A stretch of 64,000 nucleotides of DNA, from positions 2,646,492 through 2,710,491 of the forward strand of contig WLWX01000001.1 in the NCBI GenBank assembly GCA_012103375.1. Reading direction: 5' to 3'. Positions 18,036 through 25,148 of the stretch are shown piece after piece. The first letter of the stretch is position 1; each line of letters opens with the position of its first letter. The stretch is from Paracoccaceae bacterium. GTDB lineage: Bacteria > Pseudomonadota > Alphaproteobacteria > Rhodobacterales > Rhodobacteraceae. Made by a program: the position numbers and the translations under genes. Under the pieces are notes generated by a model. That model saw only the letters and a list, made by a program, of their open reading frames with translations. It searched no databases and was not told where the DNA came from.

Positions 18036-18308
18036 ATGCCCAACCCCTTCTCTGTCCGGCTCGACCCAGACCTGAAAGCCTCGCTCGAATCCGAGGCGAA
18101 GCGTGAGCACGTGACGCCGTCACAACTTGCCACCCAGGCGATCCGTTCGCTGGTGGAAGGGCGCGCCGCCAAGCGGGCGATGATCGATGCGGCATTGGCC
18201 GAGGCGGAACAGGGGCGCTTCATCTCACAAGAAGCGATGACGGCCTGGGTCGACAGTTGGGGCACGGATGATGAACTGCCGATGCCGGATGCCGACATTG
18301 CGCAATGA
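18036..18308 (+). CDS. Ribbon-helix-helix antitoxin (ParD/CopG type)
   Basis: 90 residues. The N-terminal strand FSVRLDPDLKASLESEAK and following helices (TPSQLATQAIRSLVEG) form a MetJ/Arc-type ribbon-helix-helix that binds DNA as a dimer. The acidic C-terminal half (WVDSWGTDDELPMPDADIAQ) would wrap the toxin. The stop overlaps the toxin start by 4 bp (ATGA). It is probably autoregulated through the palindromes at 17985-18016. Confidence 0.85.
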   Translation: MPNPFSVRLDPDLKASLESEAKREHVTPSQLATQAIRSLVEGRAAKRAMIDAALAEAEQGRFISQEAMTAWVDSWGTDDELPMPDADIAQ

Positions 18309-18586
18309 CAATCATTTTCCTGCCCTCGGCCGCGCGCGATCTGGCGTGGTTCCGACAGTATTACTCGGCGGTCTTCCCGCAGGGCGATCAGTCGTCCAGG
18401 GCGCGGTATGCCGCGGTCCTGAAGTTGCTGGCCGCGAACCCCTATATCGGACACCCGACGCCCGGGCGCGAAAACGTGCGAGAGCTACATATATCCCGCA
18501 CACCGTTCACGCTGATCTATCGGGTGACCGAAACACGGATAGAAGTGCTGCGCCTTTGGGACACCCGACAGGGTGGCGCGCCATGA
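18305..18586 (+). CDS. RelE/ParE-superfamily toxin
   Basis: 93 residues of the RelE/ParE fold: an N-terminal strand (MTIIFLPSAARDLAWF), two helices, then the core strands with GHPTPGRENVRELHI, PFTLIYRVTETRIEVLRLW and the final helix DTRQ. Proteins of this type inhibit either gyrase (ParE) or translation (RelE), and sequence alone does not decide. It is translationally coupled to the antitoxin. The module interrupts an otherwise continuous cluster of uncharacterised genes. Confidence 0.85.
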   Translation: MTIIFLPSAARDLAWFRQYYSAVFPQGDQSSRARYAAVLKLLAANPYIGHPTPGRENVRELHISRTPFTLIYRVTETRIEVLRLWDTRQGGAP

Positions 18587-18595
18587 GGGGACCGC

Positions 18596-19729
18596 ATGAC
18601 TGACGCCAAAGAAACCCTGACCCGCGATCACGCGCCGATCACCGACGCCTTCGCGGCGCGGCGATATTTTGCCAAGTTCGAGGCGATCACCGGGCATCTG
18701 GGCCGCGTCGCGGCGGAATTGGAGAGCGAGGGTGAATTGGCGCGTGACGAGGTCGAGATCCTCGGGTCGTACATCCGCAACCTTGCCCACACCTTCCGGG
18801 CGCTGTCGAACAAATACCTGATGACGGGGCGGGAAACCGGTTCGCACTTCGGCAGCCTGGCTTTTGACAAGCACGAAAGCGGCTTTCCGGTGCACAGTGA
18901 ATTGCTGACCATGGCCAATGACGCCCAGCAGGCTGAACGCCATCTGGATGGCATGGCCAGTGCGGCGCGGATCAAGGATGATATGGTGCGCCAGATCGTC
19001 GGCGATCTGACGATCCCGACCAAGCTGCAATTCGCGATGTCGCAGCGGCTGTATTATGAACAGCTGATGCAGGGAGAGTTGTTCTGGCCGCAGATGCACC
19101 CACAGGCCTATTGGTTGAGCGGCACGGGTGATCGCCGTCGCTATATGATCCATTGGGCGGTCTATGACAGCCAGATCAACCTGCCGACGATCTATCTGAT
19201 GGAAGCCGAGGATACCGGGCGGACCTCCTTGGTCAAAGATGACAGGCGCTGGCCTGCCGTGCAGCAGCACTTGATTGCGCAGAGCATGGGCGGGCTGAAA
19301 CTGCTGACCATCGCCAAGGGGTTCGATCAGGATTTCGACGACCTGCACCCCAAGCGCCTGCGCCGGATCCACCTTGGGCCGATGTATTCCTCGGCGTTTA
19401 CATTGCAGAGCGGGCCAATCGCCAAGGTGCTGGCCGACGCGAAGGCGCCGCAGGGCCAGGACTGGGCGCTGGCCTGGACGGCGGAGGAGCTGATTTCCGA
19501 GCGGGTGGAGCAGGAAAAGAAAGGCTGGTTTGGCACCGTGGACCGAGAGATTTTTGCGCTCGACCCATTCTCGGGCCGGGGTGTCGATACCGGGGCAACG
19601 CGGACCGAACGCTCGATTATCCTGCCGCAACGCCCCTATCAGGTACTGGCCGAGGCGAACCCGCCGGGGTTTCGCGATGTGCGGAAGTTTGTGGTCAGCC
19701 CGGGTGGGCGCGTGGTGACGATGCGATGA
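18596..19729 (+). CDS. Conserved-looking cytoplasmic protein of unknown function, AAA+ cluster
   Basis: 377 residues without signal or membrane segment. The N-terminal part is helical (YFAKFEAITGHLGRVAAELE, EVEILGSYIRNLAHTF). A middle domain contains many aromatic residues (GELFWPQMHPQAYWL, YMIHWAVYDSQINLPTIYL), and the C-terminus ends in beta-like segments (FVVSPGGRVVTM). No catalytic motif is recognised. It starts 10 bp after the toxin stop and its end overlaps the next gene by 4 bp, so it belongs to the same transcription unit as the AAA+ ATPase. Confidence 0.7.
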   Translation: MTDAKETLTRDHAPITDAFAARRYFAKFEAITGHLGRVAAELESEGELARDEVEILGSYIRNLAHTFRALSNKYLMTGRETGSHFGSLAFDKHESGFPVHSELLTMANDAQQAERHLDGMASAARIKDDMVRQIVGDLTIPTKLQFAMSQRLYYEQLMQGELFWPQMHPQAYWLSGTGDRRRYMIHWAVYDSQINLPTIYLMEAEDTGRTSLVKDDRRWPAVQQHLIAQSMGGLKLLTIAKGFDQDFDDLHPKRLRRIHLGPMYSSAFTLQSGPIAKVLADAKAPQGQDWALAWTAEELISERVEQEKKGWFGTVDREIFALDPFSGRGVDTGATRTERSIILPQRPYQVLAEANPPGFRDVRKFVVSPGGRVVTMR

Positions 19730-20226
19730 GCGAAGGTCCGCGAAAAATCCTGCCAAGGTCTCGCTATGCCTTGCTCGCTTTTGGTGTCATATTAATTGGC
19801 TGCATTTGGATGGTGTCGACGCGTGAATTCCCATCTGAGCGTATAAGAGCATTAGTTTCCAAGGAACTGACCAGCGGATTTACGTTGCGCGACTTGAATG
19901 ACTTCTTGGACGAGCGCGATTTTTCGGCACTGTCTGACGCACGAATTTTCCCCGGATCTTTTGAGCATCCAGAATGGATCACCGCCAAAGAAACTGAGTT
20001 GTATTGTTGGGATCGCCTGCGACAGGCCAAAAGCACCCAAGCCATATCAGACATCGTCTGTGCATCGCAGAATATTGAAGGCGCGGTAGATAATTTCGCG
20101 GTGGGTGAAGTTGACTGGCCAGGACAGGCGGGAACATGGGTCGGACGAATTTTCTATGAAGATTATGGTTCAGGTTATCGCGGAATCGAACTGGTTCTTC
20201 AAAATCTTGAGGAAGACGAAAAATGA
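19726..20226 (+). CDS. Single-helix membrane-anchored protein, unknown, AT-richer than neighbours
   Basis: 166 residues. One N-terminal membrane helix (YALLAFGVILIGCIWMV) preceded by basic residues would put the rest in the periplasm. The soluble part has two cysteines (ETELYCWDRL, ISDIVCAS) about 20 residues apart. It overlaps both neighbours by 4 bp (ATGA at each end) yet uses markedly more A/T-ending codons than they do. This suggests a later insertion that kept the coupling. No family recognised. Confidence 0.65.
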   Translation: MSEGPRKILPRSRYALLAFGVILIGCIWMVSTREFPSERIRALVSKELTSGFTLRDLNDFLDERDFSALSDARIFPGSFEHPEWITAKETELYCWDRLRQAKSTQAISDIVCASQNIEGAVDNFAVGEVDWPGQAGTWVGRIFYEDYGSGYRGIELVLQNLEEDEK

Positions 20227-22151
20227 GCACACCAGCCGATCAGATGGAACTGCGCGAGGCGGATATCGTCAAACATTACGAGGCTGCGCTGGGCCTGCTC
20301 GACGGGTTCGATCATACGCCTCGGGTGGCGAAACCGGGGGCGGCCCCGGCAGAGAAATCCAGCGGCATCGGCACGCGGCGGCGGTTCCGGTCGACCACGC
20401 CGGGGATGGTGACGCGATCCACTGCCCGGCCCGAAGGCGTGCGACTGATTGAACGGGTTGAGGGTGTGGGCGAAGATGACCTGCCGACCGCGCTTCAGGC
20501 GGGCGTGTTGCAGGGGTTGCGCCGGGCGCTGGCGATTGCGCTGGCGGTGGCCGAACAGTTTGGTGAACGGACCGGGCTGGATGCGCTGAAGCGGGACAAT
20601 CTGGCCGGTGGTCTGGCGGCGGGCAAGAAAACAGAATTTTCCGAACTTCTGGCGGCTGAGGCGCTGATATCCCTCTATGTCTTCGGCAATGCGGCGGCGT
20701 TTTTGCTGGCCGCCCACGCGTCCGAGGTTTCGGTTGAGATTGGCGAGGTTGAGGAGCTGTTGACCGACAACGCCCCACTGGCCCTGCAGGGCGCGCTATG
20801 GGAGTTGGATCAGGATCTGGAGGCCCATGCCTCGGACGAGCCGCGGACGGTGGCGACGGTTTTGGCCTTCGCCGAACAGTTGATGGAAAAGGTGGCGCTG
20901 CGGGCCAGCACCGCCCCCCGGCTGGAGGCATTCACCGCATCCAACTGGAAGGTCGAGGCGGACGAATTCGCCGTTTCCGGCTTCACCCCCGCGCGGCGGG
21001 GCAAGTCGGCGTCTTTGGTGATGAGCTTCAAGAAACCGAACGAGGTTGTCGGCAACCATATCGCCAAATATCAGGCGATGAAGCTGTCGAAAATGCTGAT
21101 GGCCTATGATTTTGAGCGTCGGTTGAACCCGTTTGCGGAACTCGGCGGGTTCATCTTTACCTTTATGGGCGACGGCAAACCGGGGACGGGCAAGACGACG
21201 CTGATCCAGATGATGGCGGGGCTGGTCGACACCTATTGCAAGAATGCCGACTACCCGTTCCGCTATCAGAACTTCTCGATCGATCAGATCGACAGCTATC
21301 AGGGCAAGTCGGGGCAGAACGCCAAGGCCTTCATTGACAATGTGATGGACCCCAGCGTCATCGGGTTCGGCACGGTGGACGACATCGACCAGATCGCAGG
21401 CAAGCGCGGTGACCGGCAGTCAAGCGCGGGCCAGCAAGAGGTGACGGCGGTTTTGATGGAAGCGTTTTCGGGCGCGGGCACGGTAGTGCGGGGGAATTGC
21501 ACCTTTGGCATGTTTTCAAACTACCCCGAAAACGTCGATGACGCCCTGCGCCAGCGGGCCGGGGCACGGTTTCTGGTGGACGGGCCGCAGACGCGCGAAG
21601 ACTACATCGACATCCTGCATCTGCTGCTGGGCAAGAACCACGATATCCCTGTGGGAGAGCATGATCTGTTCTCGGCTCAAGAAATCAAGAAAGCGGTCAG
21701 TGCAAGTTTCGAAAGCCATGGAAAACCGCATGAAGAGGGCCTGCTGAAGGTCTGGCAAGAGGTCGAGGAACAGACCGGGCGGCTGGATACGATTGCCAAG
21801 ATGGGCGCCTATCTGAGTGCGATCAAAGAGGCGGACGATCGCTTCACCGGCCGCGCGATCAAGAACATCACCGATGCGGTGAAGGTGCGCGCGCTGGACG
21901 TGGAACTGCCGGACGAATGGATGGAAGACCCGGAGATCTTTCTGTTCAAACCCTATAACGAAAAACTGGGGATGATCCGCGAAATGACGGTGCCGATCAC
22001 CATCGACATGGTGATACAGGAGATCAACCGCTATGCGGACAGCGAATTCCGCTATGCCGACAAATCTGACGAGGTCGCGATTGCCAATGCGGTGCGTGAC
22101 ATGGGGCGGATGGAAGAAGCCAAGCGGCGGTATCTGGAGGGGAAGGGGTGA
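20223..22151 (+). CDS. AAA+ ATPase of an uncharacterised membrane-associated system
   Basis: 642 residues. An N-terminal helical region of about 300 residues of unknown function is followed by one AAA+ module. Walker A is GKPGTGKTT, the Walker B position is VIGFGTVDDIDQ with two acidic residues, sensor-1 Asn is in GMFSNYPENV, and likely arginine fingers are in DDALRQRAGARF. The fold is nearest to MoxR/CbbQ/Vps4-like remodelling ATPases rather than to DNA-binding ones. No protease or DNA-binding domain is attached. The C-terminal 150 residues are helical and charged. The start overlaps the 166-residue gene and the end overlaps a tiny ORF by 4 bp each. Remodelling a complex made of its neighbours is an inference. 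Confidence 0.8.
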   Translation: MSTPADQMELREADIVKHYEAALGLLDGFDHTPRVAKPGAAPAEKSSGIGTRRRFRSTTPGMVTRSTARPEGVRLIERVEGVGEDDLPTALQAGVLQGLRRALAIALAVAEQFGERTGLDALKRDNLAGGLAAGKKTEFSELLAAEALISLYVFGNAAAFLLAAHASEVSVEIGEVEELLTDNAPLALQGALWELDQDLEAHASDEPRTVATVLAFAEQLMEKVALRASTAPRLEAFTASNWKVEADEFAVSGFTPARRGKSASLVMSFKKPNEVVGNHIAKYQAMKLSKMLMAYDFERRLNPFAELGGFIFTFMGDGKPGTGKTTLIQMMAGLVDTYCKNADYPFRYQNFSIDQIDSYQGKSGQNAKAFIDNVMDPSVIGFGTVDDIDQIAGKRGDRQSSAGQQEVTAVLMEAFSGAGTVVRGNCTFGMFSNYPENVDDALRQRAGARFLVDGPQTREDYIDILHLLLGKNHDIPVGEHDLFSAQEIKKAVSASFESHGKPHEEGLLKVWQEVEEQTGRLDTIAKMGAYLSAIKEADDRFTGRAIKNITDAVKVRALDVELPDEWMEDPEIFLFKPYNEKLGMIREMTVPITIDMVIQEINRYADSEFRYADKSDEVAIANAVRDMGRMEEAKRRYLEGKG

Positions 22152-22240
22152 TCCGCCTGACCGGATATGCGGCGCTGATGCTGGATCTGACGGCGGCGAC
22201 CTCTATCGGTGTCGCGCAGGTGCACAGGCGTCCGGCATGA
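22148..22240 (+). CDS. Candidate 30-residue micro-ORF coupled on both sides
   Basis: GTG at 22148 overlaps the AAA+ stop (GTGA) and the TGA at 22238-22240 overlaps the ATG of the next gene (ATGA). The peptide begins MIRLTGYAALMLDLTAATS and ends in a basic tail (VHRRPA), a mildly hydrophobic short helix. The double 4-bp overlap is the main argument that it is translated. It may also be only a translational relay to the membrane-protein gene. Confidence 0.4.
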   Translation: MIRLTGYAALMLDLTAATSIGVAQVHRRPA

Positions 22241-22572
22241 GTGTTTTGGGCGGCATTATCCCGGTTCTGGCGCTGGTCCTGCTGTCGGTCTGGGTGCCCC
22301 GGGCGCTGGGCCGTGCATTGCCCGAAGGCGTCGGGTGGTTGTTTGTGAACGGGGTGACCGCAGCGGTGATCCTGTGGGCCGTTTCGGCGGGGTATTTCGC
22401 CGGTGCCTATGCGATGCAGGCGGATGCGCTCAGCCGGTTGTTGGGGATCGATCCTGTCGGCACCATGGGTCACTTCGCCTGGCTGGGCCTGCTGGCCGGG
22501 ATGATCTGGCTGCCGATTGGGTTGCTGGCGCTGGCGAGCGTGCCGAAACGGTGGACGGAGGTGGTTTGGTGA
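22237..22572 (+). CDS. Three-helix membrane protein, unknown
   Basis: 111 residues from ATG 22237. The upstream part of the same frame is translated shadow of the AAA+ gene. Three hydrophobic segments are seen: GGIIPVLALVLLSVWVP, WLFVNGVTAAVILWAVSAGY and HFAWLGLLAGMIWLPIGLL. A short basic C-terminus follows. It lies between the AAA+ ATPase and the DUF6638-like gene. No family recognised. Confidence 0.65.
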   Translation: MSVLGGIIPVLALVLLSVWVPRALGRALPEGVGWLFVNGVTAAVILWAVSAGYFAGAYAMQADALSRLLGIDPVGTMGHFAWLGLLAGMIWLPIGLLALASVPKRWTEVVW

Positions 22573-22620
22573 ATAGCCGGTCAATTTCCCAAATTAGAGA
22601 ATTTGCACTAAGGATCGCGC

Positions 22621-22680
22621 CCGACCGCCGGGTGGGGGCATCGCCCCCGCCCGTGGGGGGCGGGCGGGTGCGATCCGGGG
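22621..22680. repeat. G/C-rich palindromic intergenic element
   Basis: Contains GGGTGGGGGCAT then GCCCCCGCCCG, which can fold into a strong hairpin, followed by a further G-run block. A related block lies at 27521-27600 (GGGTGGGGGTGAAGCCCCCGCCCG shares the core). Such C/G-run palindromes occur repeatedly between Rhodobacteraceae genes. Here it separates two genes of the cluster and may reduce read-through. Confidence 0.55.
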
Positions 22681-22720
22681 CTGCCGCTCCGGGTAACCAG
22701 CCATCTGGGAAGCGGCACAT

Positions 22721-24100
22721 ATGAAACGCCTCATCGAAAAAGGCCTGATGTTCGGGAACCTCATCGAGGTGTCCTCGCCTGCATTGGTCGAACGCTACAA
22801 CCGTGCGCTGCTGCATCTGGCGGGTAAGCAGACCGCGTTGTCGGAATTCCACATCGACATCTCTGGTTTCTCGCCTCAGATCGGGCATGAGTTGGGCGAT
22901 CCGCAATACCTCAACCCCAATGGCTGCAACCGCCAGTTCATTCTGCTGACCACGGAACAGCGCTCTGCCCCGCTGCTGAACATGCAGTTTTCCACCTCGC
23001 GCGAGATCATGCGCCAGTTCATCGAAGCGAATGAGGCAGCGTTGTTTGCCCTGACCGCGCGGGATGCGGTGGCGGGAGAGTTGGCGAATACCGTGTTCGA
23101 AGTCTCGACCCCTGAACGCCTGCTGGCAATCCGGCGGATCACGGTCGAGGCGGATACGACCGGCGCCCATGTCGCTGACGCGCGCGAACTCAACACCAAG
23201 ATCGAGCAGTTTCGCGAAGAAGACGACGCCTGGTTCGATGATGTGCTGATTGCCGAAATGATTGGGTTGGCCAAGAAGACCGGGGATGTGACCCGCAACC
23301 CGGTCGTGCTGCCCCGGATGGAATTCGAAACCCCGAATTTCTGGACGCGGCATTTCGGCGGGCTTTATGTGTTCCGCTCACCCGAAACGACCGGCGTGAT
23401 CCATATGGCCGAGGATGACGACCCGTTCGAGGATTTGCCCGTCGACAAGGTGATCGGGCGCGACGATGCCAATAAGATCGCGCGGTTCCTGAGCGATAAT
23501 GAGCTGGTCGAGCCGATTGTGAAAGCGCGCGGCGCGGACGCGGCCGCCATCCTGCGCCAGAAGATGGATTTCATGCTGGTCGATGTGGCGGCGACGCTTG
23601 GGCAGGATCTGAAGGGCGCGACCCGGCGCGATCTGCGCAATATCGCGCGCCAGTTGGGCAGCGCCCTGCCGCCGGCGTTCCATGGGTTGGGCGACCTGTT
23701 GCGCTGGGTCGAAACCGGTGGCAAGTGGCCCCGGATCACGTCCGAGCATCCGGCGTTCTTCTACACGCTGCGGGCCACGCCCGGGCCGACGCGCGATCTG
23801 GTCAATATGCTGCTGGCCGAACTGACGCCGCTGGACATCCGCCAGTTGTTCATCTGCCATAAAGAGCTGTTCTATGGCCTTTACGCCGGGTGGACGGATG
23901 CCAAGAAGTCCTATGTGGCGGATTTTCTGGAAGCCGAGTATCAGGTGGATAAGGCGGGCGCGCGGGCGGCGCTGTTCGGGCCCGAACCCGGGATGGAGGA
24001 GGCGCCGGACGCGCCCTCACCCTGGGACAGGCCCAGGCGGCGGGCGCGCCAGATTGATCTTGTCGGCCCATGGGGCGCTGTGAGGAAGGAGCGGGACTGA
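22721..24100 (+). CDS. DUF6638-like protein of unknown function
   Basis: 459 residues, no signal peptide. The N-terminus MKRLIEKGLMFGNLIEVSSP, the segments HIDISGFSPQIGHELGDP, YLNPNGCNRQFILLTTEQ and FSTSREIMRQFIEANE, and a middle linker rich in acidic residues match what I recall as the Rhodobacteraceae family DUF6638. That name is from memory and could not be checked. The C-terminal 170 residues are helical (LVDVAATLGQDLKGATRRDL, then a tail with many Arg/Pro). No catalytic motif seen. It overlaps the following membrane-protein gene by one base (TGATG), so they are coupled. Confidence 0.7.
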   Translation: MKRLIEKGLMFGNLIEVSSPALVERYNRALLHLAGKQTALSEFHIDISGFSPQIGHELGDPQYLNPNGCNRQFILLTTEQRSAPLLNMQFSTSREIMRQFIEANEAALFALTARDAVAGELANTVFEVSTPERLLAIRRITVEADTTGAHVADARELNTKIEQFREEDDAWFDDVLIAEMIGLAKKTGDVTRNPVVLPRMEFETPNFWTRHFGGLYVFRSPETTGVIHMAEDDDPFEDLPVDKVIGRDDANKIARFLSDNELVEPIVKARGADAAAILRQKMDFMLVDVAATLGQDLKGATRRDLRNIARQLGSALPPAFHGLGDLLRWVETGGKWPRITSEHPAFFYTLRATPGPTRDLVNMLLAELTPLDIRQLFICHKELFYGLYAGWTDAKKSYVADFLEAEYQVDKAGARAALFGPEPGMEEAPDAPSPWDRPRRRARQIDLVGPWGAVRKERD

Positions 24101-24366
24101 TGTTGGGAATGATCCGTCTTGGAGTGATCCTGTTCGTGATCCTGACTGCGTTCTATTGGGCGCTGTCGTGGTATTTCCGCTCACTCGCGCGCGGGGCGTT
24201 GGAGCGTGAGTGGGACGAGGAAATTCGTCAGGGGGACCGCGACGCGTTCATCACGCAGGGCATGGCGGATTATGACATTTCGCTGAAGAAAAAGCTGGTC
24301 TGGGGCGTCTATATCGTTCCGATCGTCGTGGTGATCGCGCTGGTCTACCTGACGAATTACGCCTGA
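24100..24366 (+). CDS. Small two-helix membrane protein
   Basis: 88 residues from ATG 24100, overlapping the TGA of the DUF6638-like gene. Helix 1 is LGVILFVILTAFYWALSWYF. A charged cytoplasmic loop (REWDEEIRQGDRDAFI) leads to helix 2, VYIVPIVVVIALVYLTNY, at the C-terminus. The frame is open 10 codons further upstream but the overlapping ATG is preferred. Unknown family. Confidence 0.7.
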   Translation: MLGMIRLGVILFVILTAFYWALSWYFRSLARGALEREWDEEIRQGDRDAFITQGMADYDISLKKKLVWGVYIVPIVVVIALVYLTNYA

Positions 24367-24379
24367 GGAGGGCGATCTG

Positions 24380-25039
24380 ATGCGCTATTTCCGTTGGACG
24401 ATCTTCTTGCTGGTGTTGCTGCTGGCATTCAGCTTCTTCCACTATAACCTGCCCCAGCGCGATATCGTGCGCGTCACCTCGACCGAGGTGATCCGCGCCG
24501 ATTTTACCGGCTTCAACCGGTTCTTTTATGCGCAGGCGGATAGCGGCAATACGGAACTGGCCAATCGGGATCTGCGGCTGATCAACGCCGCGCGCACCAA
24601 TGGGCGCGTGACCGTGTATCGTAACGAGGATACCGGCTTTGGCTGGCCGCCCTATTTCAAGCTGGACAGTTCGAACCTGCAGGCCGAAGCGGCTGATCTG
24701 ATCTCGACCAGGGCCGAGCCGATCTGGGTGGCGATCACGCATTACGGCTGGCGCAATGAATTCCTGTCGATCTATCCAAACGCGATTGCGGTGCGCGAAG
24801 TGTCGGGGCCGGATGTGACGCTGATCCCTTGGGTCAATATCGCGATCTTTGGGATGCTGTTCGTGGCGATCTTCCTGATCTGGCGGATGCTGCGCCGGTT
24901 CCGGCGCCGCGCGATCGAGCCGTTTCTGGACCGCGCTGACGATCAGCTTGACCTGGCCAAGGCGCGCTATGCCGGGGTCACGGGCGGGATACGGGCCTGG
25001 CTGGATAGCTGGCGGAAAAAACCGCCCCGGCTGAAGTAG
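24380..25039 (+). CDS. Bitopic membrane protein with periplasmic domain, unknown; last gene of the cluster
   Basis: 219 residues. Helix 1 (FLLVLLLAFSFFHYNL) is near the N-terminus. A periplasmic domain of roughly 120 residues includes RDIVRVTSTEVIRAD, NEDTGFGWPPYFKLDSSN and ITHYGWRNEFLSIYPNAI. Helix 2 (INIAIFGMLFVAIFLIWRML-like) and a basic cytoplasmic tail follow. The YGWRNEF...YPNA phrase resembles small membrane proteins labelled DUF1523, but this is unverified. It starts 13 bp after the previous gene with AGGAGG just upstream. Confidence 0.7.
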   Translation: MRYFRWTIFLLVLLLAFSFFHYNLPQRDIVRVTSTEVIRADFTGFNRFFYAQADSGNTELANRDLRLINAARTNGRVTVYRNEDTGFGWPPYFKLDSSNLQAEAADLISTRAEPIWVAITHYGWRNEFLSIYPNAIAVREVSGPDVTLIPWVNIAIFGMLFVAIFLIWRMLRRFRRRAIEPFLDRADDQLDLAKARYAGVTGGIRAWLDSWRKKPPRLK

Positions 25040-25102
25040 ATCCGGCGCTGGCGCGCCGGACCGGCAGGGGGCGCTGCCCCCTCTTGGCCTTTGGCCAATT
25101 CA

Positions 25103-25130
25103 CCCCCGAGGTATTTTCAGACTGGTAATG
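25103..25130 (+). repeat. CCCCCGAGGTATTT intergenic element
   Basis: Near copy of 7510-7537, with the shared tail GACT-G-TAATG. Sits between the convergent end of the AAA+ cluster and the aldehyde dehydrogenase, after small GC hairpins, and may terminate both transcripts. Confidence 0.6.
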
Positions 25131-25148
25131 GGCAAGGTTTGGGCGGGA

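Noticed and set aside
18485-19756. 423-codon minus-strand ORF
   Set aside because: Antisense shadow of the 377-residue gene, whose overlaps with its neighbours and codon use support the plus strand.
22033-22236. N-terminal extension of the three-helix membrane protein
   Set aside because: It overlaps the AAA+ gene in another frame. The ATG at 22237 gives a proper membrane protein.
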